Positions 17,467-25,658 of a DNA stretch of 64,000 bases are shown piece after piece; positions within the stretch are counted from its first letter, which is position 1; the number at the start of each line of letters is the position of its first letter. Source of the stretch: Algibacter amylolyticus (GTDB lineage: Bacteria > Bacteroidota > Bacteroidia > Flavobacteriales > Flavobacteriaceae); the NCBI RefSeq assembly GCF_014202225.1, contig NZ_JACHGE010000003.1:186001-250000 (forward strand). The letters run 5' to 3'. The translations under genes were made by a program, and so were the position numbers. The notes beneath the pieces are model-generated. The model ran no database searches and was not told the origin of the DNA. It saw only the letters and a program-made list of their open reading frames with translations.

Positions 17467-17531
17467 TTGTAAACAAAGTATCCAATTTTAATGTTTACAA
17501 ATGTAAAAACTTAATTGTTTACATTTGTCTA
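17467..17531 (+). promoter_or_regulatory. Operator cluster and promoter of the M14 peptidase gene
   Basis: TTTACA-AA-TGTAAA (17494-17507) is a perfect 6+6 palindrome. TTTACA-TT-TGTCTA (17518-17531) is an imperfect copy, and a half-site TGTAAA lies at 17469-17474. TACATTTG (17520-17527) is a good -7 box for a start about 13 bases before the ATG at 17547. The sites share their core with the palindrome at 17281-17296. Confidence 0.5.
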
Positions 17532-17546
17532 CACAAAATAATCAAG

Positions 17547-18692
17547 ATGCAATTACAGGATATTAAGGTGTTATTTTTACAGCACAAAGAAGATCAATTA
17601 TCTCATCGATATATAACCAATAAAGACATTGAGCCTTTGTTGGAAAAATTATCAAAACATGTTCAAGTAGAAACTATTGGTAAATCTGTTTTATCACATC
17701 CTATTTATGGTTTAAAAATTGGAAGTGGTAAAAAAAGAATACTCATGTGGTCTCAAATGCACGGTAATGAGTCGACCACTACTAAGGCTATATTCGATCT
17801 CTTAAATAGCTTTTTAGATAGCAAAACGGAGCTTAATTACATTTTAGAAGCTTGTACCTTATATATCATTCCTATTTTAAATCCTGATGGTGCTTTAGCT
17901 TATACTAGAATTAATGCTAATCAAGTGGATTTGAATAGGGATGCTCAAAACAGAACACAGCCGGAAAGTGTAGTGCTTCGCAACGCTTTTGAGAAGTTTA
18001 AACCTCATTTTTGCTATAATTTACATGGACAGCGCACTATATTTAGTGCGGGAAATACAAATAAATTGGCAACCGTTTCTTTTTTAGCACCAGCGCAAGA
18101 CGAGGCCTGTACAGTTACGCCTAATCGAAAAATAGCCATGGAGGTAATTGGGGTAATGAATAGCGCTCTGCAGGGTATTATACCCGATCAAGTTGGCGTG
18201 TATGACGATGCTTTTAATTTAAATTGTGTTGGAGATACATTTCAAAGTGAGAACGTACCAACTATTTTGTTTGAAGCAGGACATTCTGCTAATGATTACG
18301 GAAGGGAGGTGACGCGTGAGTTGATCTATATATCATATTTAGCATCGTTAGACTATATAGCTAAAACAGAGGTTACGGGAAGTGCTTATGAGCCTTATTT
18401 CACCATTCCAGAGAATGGAAAATGCTTTCTTGATTTTATTATTAGGAATGCAAAAGTAAACGGCATTTTGGTAGATGTTGGCGTATTGTTTCAAGAACGT
18501 TTAATTGATAATAAGGTGAAATTTATACCAAAAATAGAGAAAATTGAAAAGTTAAATGCATTTTATGGACACAAAGAGATTGATGCTAAAGGGGTTGCCA
18601 TTTATAACGGAGAAGGTGGTGAATTGGAAATAGGTTACGAAAACGTTTTCGTAATATTAAATAATGAGAAATTATTGCTTTTATCGAAATAA
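17547..18692 (+). CDS. M14-family zinc carboxypeptidase
   Basis: A 381-residue metallopeptidase-like protein. Zinc ligands are His72 and Glu75 in SQMHGNESTTTKA and the later His in CYNLHGQRTIFSAG. NPDGALAYTRINANQVDLNRDA is the substrate-binding region. The catalytic Glu is in TILFEAGHSAND. It has no signal peptide, so it is probably cytosolic, like several Bacteroidota M14 proteins. I start it at the ATG at 17547 (MQLQDIKVLF); a longer frame from 17430 runs through AT-rich leader and through the operators. Transcription is probably controlled by the divergent XRE regulator. Confidence 0.85.
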   Translation: MQLQDIKVLFLQHKEDQLSHRYITNKDIEPLLEKLSKHVQVETIGKSVLSHPIYGLKIGSGKKRILMWSQMHGNESTTTKAIFDLLNSFLDSKTELNYILEACTLYIIPILNPDGALAYTRINANQVDLNRDAQNRTQPESVVLRNAFEKFKPHFCYNLHGQRTIFSAGNTNKLATVSFLAPAQDEACTVTPNRKIAMEVIGVMNSALQGIIPDQVGVYDDAFNLNCVGDTFQSENVPTILFEAGHSANDYGREVTRELIYISYLASLDYIAKTEVTGSAYEPYFTIPENGKCFLDFIIRNAKVNGILVDVGVLFQERLIDNKVKFIPKIEKIEKLNAFYGHKEIDAKGVAIYNGEGGELEIGYENVFVILNNEKLLLLSK

Positions 18693-18706
18693 AACATAGA
18701 AATAGT

Positions 18707-18738
18707 TCTGTATTTTTAATAAAAATGTATTAATTTTG
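18707..18738 (+). promoter_or_regulatory. Bacteroidota-type promoter of the Lrp/AsnC gene
   Basis: TCTG (18707-18710) stands 20 bases before TAATTTTG (18731-18738), a full TAnnTTTG match. The start codon is 24 bases past the box, giving a very short leader. Confidence 0.5.
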
Positions 18739-18762
18739 CCTCATATATAAGAATAGTTAATT

Positions 18763-19242
18763 ATGGGAAAAATCAAATTAGACGAAATAGATCATCAAAT
18801 TCTTGACATGTTAATCGACAATACAAGAATTCCTTTTACTGATATCGCAAAAAAATTATTAATTTCTGCAGGTACAGTTCATGTTCGTGTAAAAAAAATG
18901 GAAGAAGCTGGGATTATTAAAGGTTCTTCATTAATGTTAGATTATAAAAAATTAGGCTATTCATTTATTGCTTACGTAGGTGTTTATTTAAATAATACGT
19001 CTCAAACTAAATTTGTTTTAGAGCGAATTAATGAGATTCCTTTTGTTACTGTTGCACATATTACTACAGGTAAGTTTAATATTTTCTGTAAAATTAGAGC
19101 AAGAAGTACAGAGCACGCTAAAGAAGTTATCTTTTTATTAGATGATATTGAGGGTGTTTATAGAACAGAAACTATGATTTCGTTAGAAGAGAGTATAAAC
19201 GATAAAAAACGTTTGATGCATTCTATTTTTAATGATATGTAA
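18763..19242 (+). CDS. Lrp/AsnC-family transcriptional regulator
   Basis: A 159-residue regulator. The N-terminal winged helix-turn-helix is LDEIDHQILDMLIDNTRIPF, DIAKKLLISAGTVHVRVKKM and EEAGIIKGSSLML. The C-terminal RAM domain (about residues 70-150) has the beta-alpha pattern FIAYVGVYLN, VLERINEIPFVTVAHITTGK and CKIRARSTEHAKEVIFLLDD. Such proteins form octamers and sense amino acids. Here no amino-acid enzyme is adjacent, so targets are elsewhere. It is monocistronic, with its own promoter and a terminator directly after. Confidence 0.94.
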   Translation: MGKIKLDEIDHQILDMLIDNTRIPFTDIAKKLLISAGTVHVRVKKMEEAGIIKGSSLMLDYKKLGYSFIAYVGVYLNNTSQTKFVLERINEIPFVTVAHITTGKFNIFCKIRARSTEHAKEVIFLLDDIEGVYRTETMISLEESINDKKRLMHSIFNDM

Positions 19243-19263
19243 ATTTAAAAGTAAAGAATATAT

Positions 19264-19296
19264 TTTAAAGCTCTGTGAAAACAGGGCTTTTTTAGT
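19264..19296 (+). terminator. Intrinsic terminator after the Lrp/AsnC gene
   Basis: AAAGCTCTGT (19267-19276) pairs with ACAGGGCTTT (19281-19290) around a GAAA tetraloop, with one G-U pair. A T-run follows. Confidence 0.88.
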
Positions 19297-19374
19297 TTTA
19301 TAACGTAACCTGATTTTTGATTTTAGTTGTTATTTTGGCATTGATGTAATATTTTTTACCGTTTAAAGAAAGTA

Positions 19375-19406
19375 TTTGGTAATATTCTCGACTTCAACCA
19401 TATTTG
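19375..19406 (+). promoter_or_regulatory. Bacteroidota-type promoter of the MBOAT gene
   Basis: TTTG (19375-19378) is followed after 20 bases by CATATTTG (19399-19406), seven of eight matches to TAnnTTTG. The ATG at 19425 is 18 bases beyond, so the leader would be about 10 bases. Confidence 0.5.
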
Positions 19407-19424
19407 AGTAATATTTAGAAAAAC

Positions 19425-20876
19425 ATGATATTTAATTCTTTAGAGTTTTTTTTATTTCTTTTTGTGGTTTATGCGCTCTATTGGTTAGTGTTTAAAAAAA
19501 GCCTTAAAGGACAAAATATTTTACTTCTTATTTCAAGTTATATTTTTTATGGCTGGTGGGATTGGAGGTTTTTGTTTTTAATTGTTTTAAGCACAATCGT
19601 TGATTATTTTATAGGCATTACTATTTATAAAACAGAAAAGCAAAAGACCCGGAAAGCTTGGTTATGGGTTAGTGTATTATTTAATTTAGGGTTATTAGGT
19701 TTTTTCAAGTATTATAATTTCTTTGTAGATTCTTGGATCGATCTATTTTCGGTCTTAGGTTACAGTTTAAATAGCACTTGGACATTAAATATTATTTTAC
19801 CTGTTGGTATATCCTTTTACACGTTCCAGACGATGTCTTATTCGTTTGATATTTATTATAAAAAATTAAAGCCCACCAAAAACTTTTTGGCCTTTGCAGC
19901 TTTTGTTAGTTTCTTTCCGCAGTTAGTTGCTGGTCCTATAGAAAGAGCTTCTAATTTATTACATCAAATTATAAATAAAAGAACATTTAATTATAATCAA
20001 TGTGTAGGGGGCTTAAAGCTTATTTTATGGGGTTTATTTAAAAAAATGGTAATAGCGGATTCGTTGGGACCTATTGTTGACGATATCTTTACAAATTATT
20101 CTAGCTATTCGGCGTCCACTTTAGTTTTAGGAGCGGTATTTTTTAGTTTTCAAATCTATGGTGATTTTAGTGGGTATTCTGATATAGCCATTGGTACAGC
20201 TAAGCTTTTTGGAATAGAGTTAAAATCTAATTTTAAATTCCCATATTTTTCAAGAAATATTGCGGAGTTTTGGGTACGTTGGCACACCTCTTTGTCCGAT
20301 TGGTTTCGTTACTATGTTTATATTCCATTAGGAGGCTCTCGTAAATCAAAATTAATTTCAATTAGAAACATTGCCATTGTATTTTTAATTAGTGGCTTAT
20401 GGCATGGTGCTAATTGGACCTATTTGTTTTGGGGCGCTTTTCATGCCATAGCATTTGTTCCTATATTTTTATTGGGCAAAAATTCAAAATATAAAAACTC
20501 TATAATAGGAGAGCACTCATTATTACCATCAATAAACGAAGTACTTCGAATGGTAATGGTTTTTAGTCTTGTGACCTTTTCGTGGGTGTTTTTTAGGTCG
20601 GCTACTATAGCTGATGCATTTAGCTATATTTTAAGAATGTTTTCGGAGTTTACGTTTCATTCATATAGACATCCAACAGGCTTCAGGATGATTGATTATT
20701 ATGTTTTAATCGCTCTTTTTGTAGTTTATGAATATATTATAAGACGTGACGAACGTGCACCGTTTAAATTTAAATCTAAGTACATTCGGTTTATTGCGTA
20801 TGCAATTGTTATTCTGTGCATGTTGTTGTTTTATGATAGCAAAATAGATCGATCTTTTATTTATTTTCAATTTTAA
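19425..20876 (+). CDS. MBOAT-family O-acyltransferase (first copy)
   Basis: A 483-residue polytopic membrane protein related to alginate acetyltransferase AlgI and DltB. Family landmarks are SSYIFYGWWDWRFL near the N-terminus, ILPVGISFYTFQTMSYS, FFPQLVAGPIERA, YGDFSGYSDIAIG, the cytoplasmic RWHTSLSDWFRYYVY block and the active-site histidine in ISGLWHGANWTYLFWG. It moves acyl groups, usually acetyl, across the inner membrane for polysaccharide esterification. The next gene, 20 bases on, encodes an SGNH-type partner. It is strongly similar to the second copy at 37880-39322, which faces the other way. Confidence 0.93.
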   Translation: MIFNSLEFFLFLFVVYALYWLVFKKSLKGQNILLLISSYIFYGWWDWRFLFLIVLSTIVDYFIGITIYKTEKQKTRKAWLWVSVLFNLGLLGFFKYYNFFVDSWIDLFSVLGYSLNSTWTLNIILPVGISFYTFQTMSYSFDIYYKKLKPTKNFLAFAAFVSFFPQLVAGPIERASNLLHQIINKRTFNYNQCVGGLKLILWGLFKKMVIADSLGPIVDDIFTNYSSYSASTLVLGAVFFSFQIYGDFSGYSDIAIGTAKLFGIELKSNFKFPYFSRNIAEFWVRWHTSLSDWFRYYVYIPLGGSRKSKLISIRNIAIVFLISGLWHGANWTYLFWGAFHAIAFVPIFLLGKNSKYKNSIIGEHSLLPSINEVLRMVMVFSLVTFSWVFFRSATIADAFSYILRMFSEFTFHSYRHPTGFRMIDYYVLIALFVVYEYIIRRDERAPFKFKSKYIRFIAYAIVILCMLLFYDSKIDRSFIYFQF

Positions 20877-20895
20877 TTATTTAAAGAGCTTAGAG

Positions 20896-21858
20896 ATGAA
20901 AAAAATATTTTTTAAAGGTGCTTTTTATGGTTTATTGATTGTTTTAGTTTTAGAGCTAGTGGTTAGAGGGTTTCATTTAACTAAAGATTATCCAGTTCGA
21001 ATTATTGATGAAAATAAAGTGGAGAAGTGGCAACCTAATCAAAATGGATTTTCTGTTACAGGAAATAGGCGTCAAAATTTTTCCGAATTCCGAATAAATA
21101 ATTCTGGTTTCAATTCCTATCGCGAATTTGCACCTTCAAAAGAGAAAAAAGAAATAGCGTTAGTTGGAGATTCATACATAGAGGGGTTTCATCAAGACTA
21201 TCAGTTTTCTATTGGAAATAAAATAGAAAAGCAATTAACCAATTTTGAAGTTTACGAATATGCTTATGCGGGCTATGATTTTGCCGATGAACTTAATTTA
21301 ATCAATCAGTTTAAAGATGATTTTAATCTAATTGATTACGTTTTTATAGATCTTAAATTTAAAACAGATTTGCAAAGAGGTGAGTATACTGTAATTCCGG
21401 ATAGAATGAACTTAGAAACTCCGTTTTATAGGAACTTACGTAAATTTAAATTGCTAGTATACTTAAATAGTATAGGTATAACAGGAGATTTAAAGACACG
21501 TTTTAGAGAATTAGTAGCCTTCAAAATAAAACCGAATACAACACCTAAGAATGAAAACAAGCTTCAGGAAGTTGATGAAATAAATCCTAAATATTTAGCT
21601 AATTTTAATAAGTTGGTAGAAACTTATAATTTCGATAAATCAAGGTTTGTTCTCTTATTAGAAAAAAGAAATACACCAAATGCGTTTAAAAATTATTTAA
21701 AGGTAAATAATTTTAAATTTATAGATTTAACTACTGATTTAGAGACGTCTAAAAGACCTACGACATTAATTTATGATAGTCATTGGAATGATAATGGCAG
21801 GAGTATTGTAGCGAATGCTATTGTGAACTACACCAGGCAATTGGAATTTAAGAACTAA
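20896..21858 (+). CDS. SGNH/GDSL-type acyl transfer partner of MBOAT
   Basis: A 320-residue protein with one N-terminal transmembrane anchor (residues 4-25) and a periplasmic SGNH-like domain. Block I is VGDSYIEG with the likely nucleophile Ser93. The late DSHWND motif supplies Asp294 and His296, the same DxHW arrangement as in AlgJ and AlgX. It probably takes acyl groups exported by the MBOAT protein and places them on the polymer. It follows the MBOAT gene by 20 bases. Only three bases separate its end from the convergent ATP-grasp gene, with no terminator visible between. Confidence 0.82.
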   Translation: MKKIFFKGAFYGLLIVLVLELVVRGFHLTKDYPVRIIDENKVEKWQPNQNGFSVTGNRRQNFSEFRINNSGFNSYREFAPSKEKKEIALVGDSYIEGFHQDYQFSIGNKIEKQLTNFEVYEYAYAGYDFADELNLINQFKDDFNLIDYVFIDLKFKTDLQRGEYTVIPDRMNLETPFYRNLRKFKLLVYLNSIGITGDLKTRFRELVAFKIKPNTTPKNENKLQEVDEINPKYLANFNKLVETYNFDKSRFVLLLEKRNTPNAFKNYLKVNNFKFIDLTTDLETSKRPTTLIYDSHWNDNGRSIVANAIVNYTRQLEFKN

Positions 21859-21861
21859 AAT

Positions 21862-22983
21862 TTACCGTAAATTAAGTTTTCTTAAAATAAAACTACTCGT
21901 TCTGTAAATAGTTGGTTTTAGATCGCTTAGCATGTATTTAATAGGCGTATTGTTAAAAATAAACTTTAATTTTAATAACTGGCTTTTATCTCTTTTAATA
22001 CTTTTTACTAAGCCTTTTAGAAGCATAAAATCAATTAATTTATAATCAGGAGTTTCAAACGGTTTATTTAAACTTGATAAGTAGTATAAATATGGGAAGT
22101 TTATGCCTGCAAATAAAGAAGCTTCTACAGATCCCCAAAATCGTGGGTTTATTTCTACAACCTTAAAATTTTTAGCTTTTTCATCAAACCTCATGTCTAG
22201 ATGTGCTACTCCAGACCAATCTAAAGATTTCATTAAGGTTTTTACTTGATTTAATATGTCGTCTTGCTTAACAAATTTAAACGATATTTGAGGTGCAAAT
22301 TTATTACCTCCAAACATGTTTGGCTTTTGTATGGTATAGGCTAAAACCTCACCATTTTTGCATAATACACTGCAATCAATATCATAACCTTCAATATAAT
22401 CTTGTACAAGGTAATTGATTTTGGAGTCGTTAGAATTTAGAAACTCCAAAAATTCAGATTCTTCTTTAAAAACTTTAATACCTAAACCGCCTCCAGGGCT
22501 TTCAATAGGTTTAATTAATATGGGGTAATCTACCTTGCTTAAATCGGGTGTTAACCCTTCTGCAATTACTTGGCTTTTAGGATAAGGCAAGCCTAATGTT
22601 TTTAAATACTCAGTTAAAGTACCTTTATTGATAGCTTTTTCAAAATTGCTATGAGATGGGAGAAGGGCTAATTTATTTGGTAACCTAATTAAATCTTTAT
22701 ATTTAGTAATAAGCCGAATGCTATGCTCAAATATGGGCATAATCAAATCAATGTCTTGATTTTCAGTTATGTCATTAATGTTACTAATATAATCGACATC
22801 AGATTCTGTTTTTGGGCGGTAATAGAACTTATAAACCTTTTTTGAGTGCTTCATAGGTATGTCAGCATCATCAGACATAACATGGATTTTTACCCTTTTA
22901 ATTTCCGAAAGGCAATTTAAAACTATCATTAAAACTGGAGCCTCTCCATCGGGTATAAGAATAGATATATTTTTACTAGGCAT
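21862..22983 (-). CDS. ATP-grasp domain ligase
   Basis: A 373-residue ATP-grasp protein. The N-terminal part (ISILIPDGEAPVLMIVLNCL) is a Rossmann-like pre-ATP-grasp domain. The ATP-binding core has YPILIKPIESPGGGLGIKVF, then YLVQDYIEGYDIDCSVLCKN and the metal-binding end KVVEINPRFWGSVEASLF. Such enzymes join a carboxylate to an amine or thiol through an acyl phosphate; similar stand-alone forms occur in capsule and peptide-like pathways. It is the most distal gene of the leftward locus, 279 bases past the GNAT gene. A role in building the acyl or amino-acyl substituent is inference from its neighbours. Confidence 0.85.
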   Translation of the reverse strand: MPSKNISILIPDGEAPVLMIVLNCLSEIKRVKIHVMSDDADIPMKHSKKVYKFYYRPKTESDVDYISNINDITENQDIDLIMPIFEHSIRLITKYKDLIRLPNKLALLPSHSNFEKAINKGTLTEYLKTLGLPYPKSQVIAEGLTPDLSKVDYPILIKPIESPGGGLGIKVFKEESEFLEFLNSNDSKINYLVQDYIEGYDIDCSVLCKNGEVLAYTIQKPNMFGGNKFAPQISFKFVKQDDILNQVKTLMKSLDWSGVAHLDMRFDEKAKNFKVVEINPRFWGSVEASLFAGINFPYLYYLSSLNKPFETPDYKLIDFMLLKGLVKSIKRDKSQLLKLKFIFNNTPIKYMLSDLKPTIYRTSSFILRKLNLR

Positions 22984-23262
22984 GATAATAGTTATTTAAT
23001 TAAGTTCAAAATTACTTGTGGCATATCAATATAATTCAAATATTTAAAAATAATCCGGAATAAATATACTTTCCATATTATTTCGATATTATGTATAAAT
23101 AACAAGATAAAACTTACTTATAGCAGAGTGATTTTATAATAATTCATTTTTTATTGGACATTTGGTTTAATTAAATCGATCAAAAATTATTTTTTAAATA
23201 AAGTTAATCATAATTTTTTTAATTATAATTTAACTCCTAGAGTCTAGTTGTTAACTTATAAA

Positions 23263-24504
23263 TCATGAAAGTTTTACATATTGATTTTCGTTGTTATTTT
23301 TTATTATATAACTATCATTTTCAAGCTGAAAGAGTTCAATAGCTTCAAAATGTAAATTATTAGCGTATAAAAAGTTGTAAACTTCTTTTTTAAGTTCCGA
23401 ATTGGTTTTTTCCAATAGCGACAAGGGTTTCAGACTCATATTAGCAATATCAGTATCTAAAATAGATGTTATTTGGTAATATTTTGGTTCTGGTGCTTTT
23501 CTGTTTTTTAGTTTAAAGATTGTCTTATAATAAAAATCATTGACTCCTTTTTGTCTTAAGTATTGCTTAAGTTTAAGTTTAGCAGCCACGAAAGCTGCTA
23601 GCCCACTTGATATAATTGATTTTTCATAAATTAAATGATACTCGTAATTATAGATTTTATTACACCAATCTTTTTTATATCCATATTCTCCTTTATAAAA
23701 ATCGAATTTATTGAAGCCTTTATCAGTAAGAGCTTCAAATAAATTCATTATGGTAATGGAGCCTAAACCAAATTTATAATAATTAACATCAAACACCGGA
23801 ATTACTCCAACAGTGAGCGAATTAAAGTGGTAACATAAATAAAGTGAGATTGGGTTTTTGTTATTATATACGACATAAAGTGAGGCTTCACCATTAGCAA
23901 TCATTGGATGAATTGTGTCGGTGTAAAAGTCCCAAAAATAACCATCTGTTACGGGGTAAAATTCTTTTCTTGATTTAAATTTCTCAATTAATAAAGCTTT
24001 AAAAGCTCTCATCAAAGCTAGATATGTGTCTTTAGGTATTACTGTTTTGTAAAATAATTGATAAGATATATTAAAACACCTTTCTAGTTTTTTTTTTCTC
24101 CTATTAATGTTACCAATTTTTTTTCTACCAACTTGTTCAGAAAAGTAATCATCAATAGTTTTATATTCTGAAAAATCAGCCATATAGGCTTCATTTTCTG
24201 GAATTCGCTTAGTTTTTAATTTGGTATAATAGGATGTATTTGTATAATTTATATTATCATAATTGGGTATATTATAAATAACTAGGAGTTTGTTTTTAAA
24301 ATTAGAGGGTCCAATTCTTTTTAAATCATAACTATTGCTAATCATTAATAAGCTACCACCAATACTACTAAAAACGGGTAGTAACTTGCTTTTTAAAAAC
24401 GTTACACCATCTATAAAATTAAAATTATATAACTTAACTTCTTTGGAGTAATGAGATTTCCATTTGTCTTTAAACAATTTAGAAGACGATAGGGCTTTAT
24501 TCAT
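23263..24504 (-). CDS. GNAT/FemAB-like acyltransferase
   Basis: A 413-residue protein. Its central region (about residues 90-310) resembles the GNAT superfamily subgroup seen in polysaccharide loci (BioF2-like, Acetyltransf_6). It has NINRRKKKLERCF, then SLYVVYNNKNPISLYLCYHF and GLGSITIMNLFEALTDKGFN, the last like the acyl-donor binding loop. KFDFYKGEYGYKKDW is the typical family end-motif. The last 80 residues form an extra lysine-rich domain without a clear relative. It has no signal peptide, so the reaction is cytoplasmic. It lies 23 bases downstream of the 360-residue FemAB-like gene. Donor and acceptor are unknown. Confidence 0.75.
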   Translation of the reverse strand: MNKALSSSKLFKDKWKSHYSKEVKLYNFNFIDGVTFLKSKLLPVFSSIGGSLLMISNSYDLKRIGPSNFKNKLLVIYNIPNYDNINYTNTSYYTKLKTKRIPENEAYMADFSEYKTIDDYFSEQVGRKKIGNINRRKKKLERCFNISYQLFYKTVIPKDTYLALMRAFKALLIEKFKSRKEFYPVTDGYFWDFYTDTIHPMIANGEASLYVVYNNKNPISLYLCYHFNSLTVGVIPVFDVNYYKFGLGSITIMNLFEALTDKGFNKFDFYKGEYGYKKDWCNKIYNYEYHLIYEKSIISSGLAAFVAAKLKLKQYLRQKGVNDFYYKTIFKLKNRKAPEPKYYQITSILDTDIANMSLKPLSLLEKTNSELKKEVYNFLYANNLHFEAIELFQLENDSYIIKNNNENQYVKLS

Positions 24505-24527
24505 TTTTTTATCTATTTATCCTTAAG

Positions 24528-25610
24528 TTAAGTATTGCTTTTTTCTTCCCATCTGTACTTAGGGAAGAAATCGGAATTAGCATCTTCCGAGAAGTTTTTA
24601 TTTAAAACTAAGGTATTATAAACGTCTTCGTTAACAATATAAGTCCATACTTTAAAAGACTTGTAATGATTTGATAAGGAAGACTTAAATTTAAATAAAC
24701 TGTCTTGTTTGTTGTTTAATCCACCACCTAAATTAAAATAGTTAAAACTTGTACCGGAGTAATCCAATCTCACTTTGTCAAATAATGCCCGAATCGGAGA
24801 GAGGTGTAAATAATCGGTATGAGTACCAGATAAATGGTATTGAATAATCCCATTTGTTTTAATCATTAATGCAGCCGAAACGGTATTTTTGGTTTCTTTA
24901 TCAACAGCACAAATTATATCTGTTTCAAATTCATTGCTATTTATAAAATTTAAAAAATAGTTCTTACTAAAATAGTAACTTTTATGCGCGTTCACGCGAT
25001 CCATATTTTTGTAATACAAATCAATAAATGCATCTAATGCTTTTAAACTATTTATTTTTTTAATATCAAGCATTTTTTGTGCTTTTCTTAAATACCTTTT
25101 TGTGGTGCTAGAAAAGCCTAATTCTTGTGCTTCAAAAGGTTCCTGTAAATCCAAGTATACAACTTTACCAAGTGCTTTAATAGCACCTATGTTTTCTAGA
25201 ATATTAGCCTGGTTTTCTATAAACGGATGTAATCTGCTAAATACAGAAATTATATTTTGTTTTTTTAAAAATGCATTTAAATGTTTTTTAAAATTGGTGT
25301 TGTCAAAATTAGCACCTATATTTTTATTTAATGGGCCAGCATATCCGTAAACAGAAGTGGCATCAAAAAAAGGAGTGCCTTCAATAGGTCTAATAATTAG
25401 AGGTAAACAAATTACAGTATCTCTTTCATGGTATTTTATTAATATCGAAGTTTCATGGTCTAATTTGGATAATTGGTGGTAATCAAAAGTATGGTAAAAG
25501 TCATAATGTGCCACTTCTTCCAAGGTTTTTTGCCAAAGAATCTTTTCTTTTATTAAGGTTACGCTTATATTTATATCTATTTTTTTCATTGATAGGGTTT
25601 TATTTTTCAT
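24528..25610 (-). CDS. FemAB-like GNAT protein, paralogue of the fused domain
   Basis: A 360-residue cytosolic FemAB/GNAT-type protein. It has SVYGYAGPL, then SSTTKRYLRKAQK, a central NMDRVNAHKSYYFSKNYF, HLSPIRALFDKVRLDYS and the late FNYFNLGGGLNNKQDSLF, all seen in FemAB-related capsule proteins. The same landmarks occur in the same order in the C-terminal third of the upstream 887-residue protein, so the two are paralogues. Classical FemAB enzymes use aminoacyl-tRNA to make an amide; these relatives may use another aminoacyl or acyl donor. The gene starts with MKNKTLSMKKIDINIS; the internal Met8 is an alternative start. Spacing to the upstream gene is 48 bases. Confidence 0.78.
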   Translation of the reverse strand: MKNKTLSMKKIDINISVTLIKEKILWQKTLEEVAHYDFYHTFDYHQLSKLDHETSILIKYHERDTVICLPLIIRPIEGTPFFDATSVYGYAGPLNKNIGANFDNTNFKKHLNAFLKKQNIISVFSRLHPFIENQANILENIGAIKALGKVVYLDLQEPFEAQELGFSSTTKRYLRKAQKMLDIKKINSLKALDAFIDLYYKNMDRVNAHKSYYFSKNYFLNFINSNEFETDIICAVDKETKNTVSAALMIKTNGIIQYHLSGTHTDYLHLSPIRALFDKVRLDYSGTSFNYFNLGGGLNNKQDSLFKFKSSLSNHYKSFKVWTYIVNEDVYNTLVLNKNFSEDANSDFFPKYRWEEKSNT

Positions 25611-25658
25611 TTACAAAAGAAACTATTTAGAGTATTCATTTTTGGGGCGAACAAAAGG

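Noticed and set aside
17430-17546. N-terminal extension of the M14 peptidase frame
   Set aside because: It passes through the operators and promoter box, has AT-rich random-looking sequence, and the conserved protein begins at the ATG at 17547.
22984-23262. Gap between the ATP-grasp and GNAT genes checked for a small gene or mobile-element scar
   Set aside because: Only AT-rich sequence without an ORF, clear inverted repeats or target-site duplications was found.
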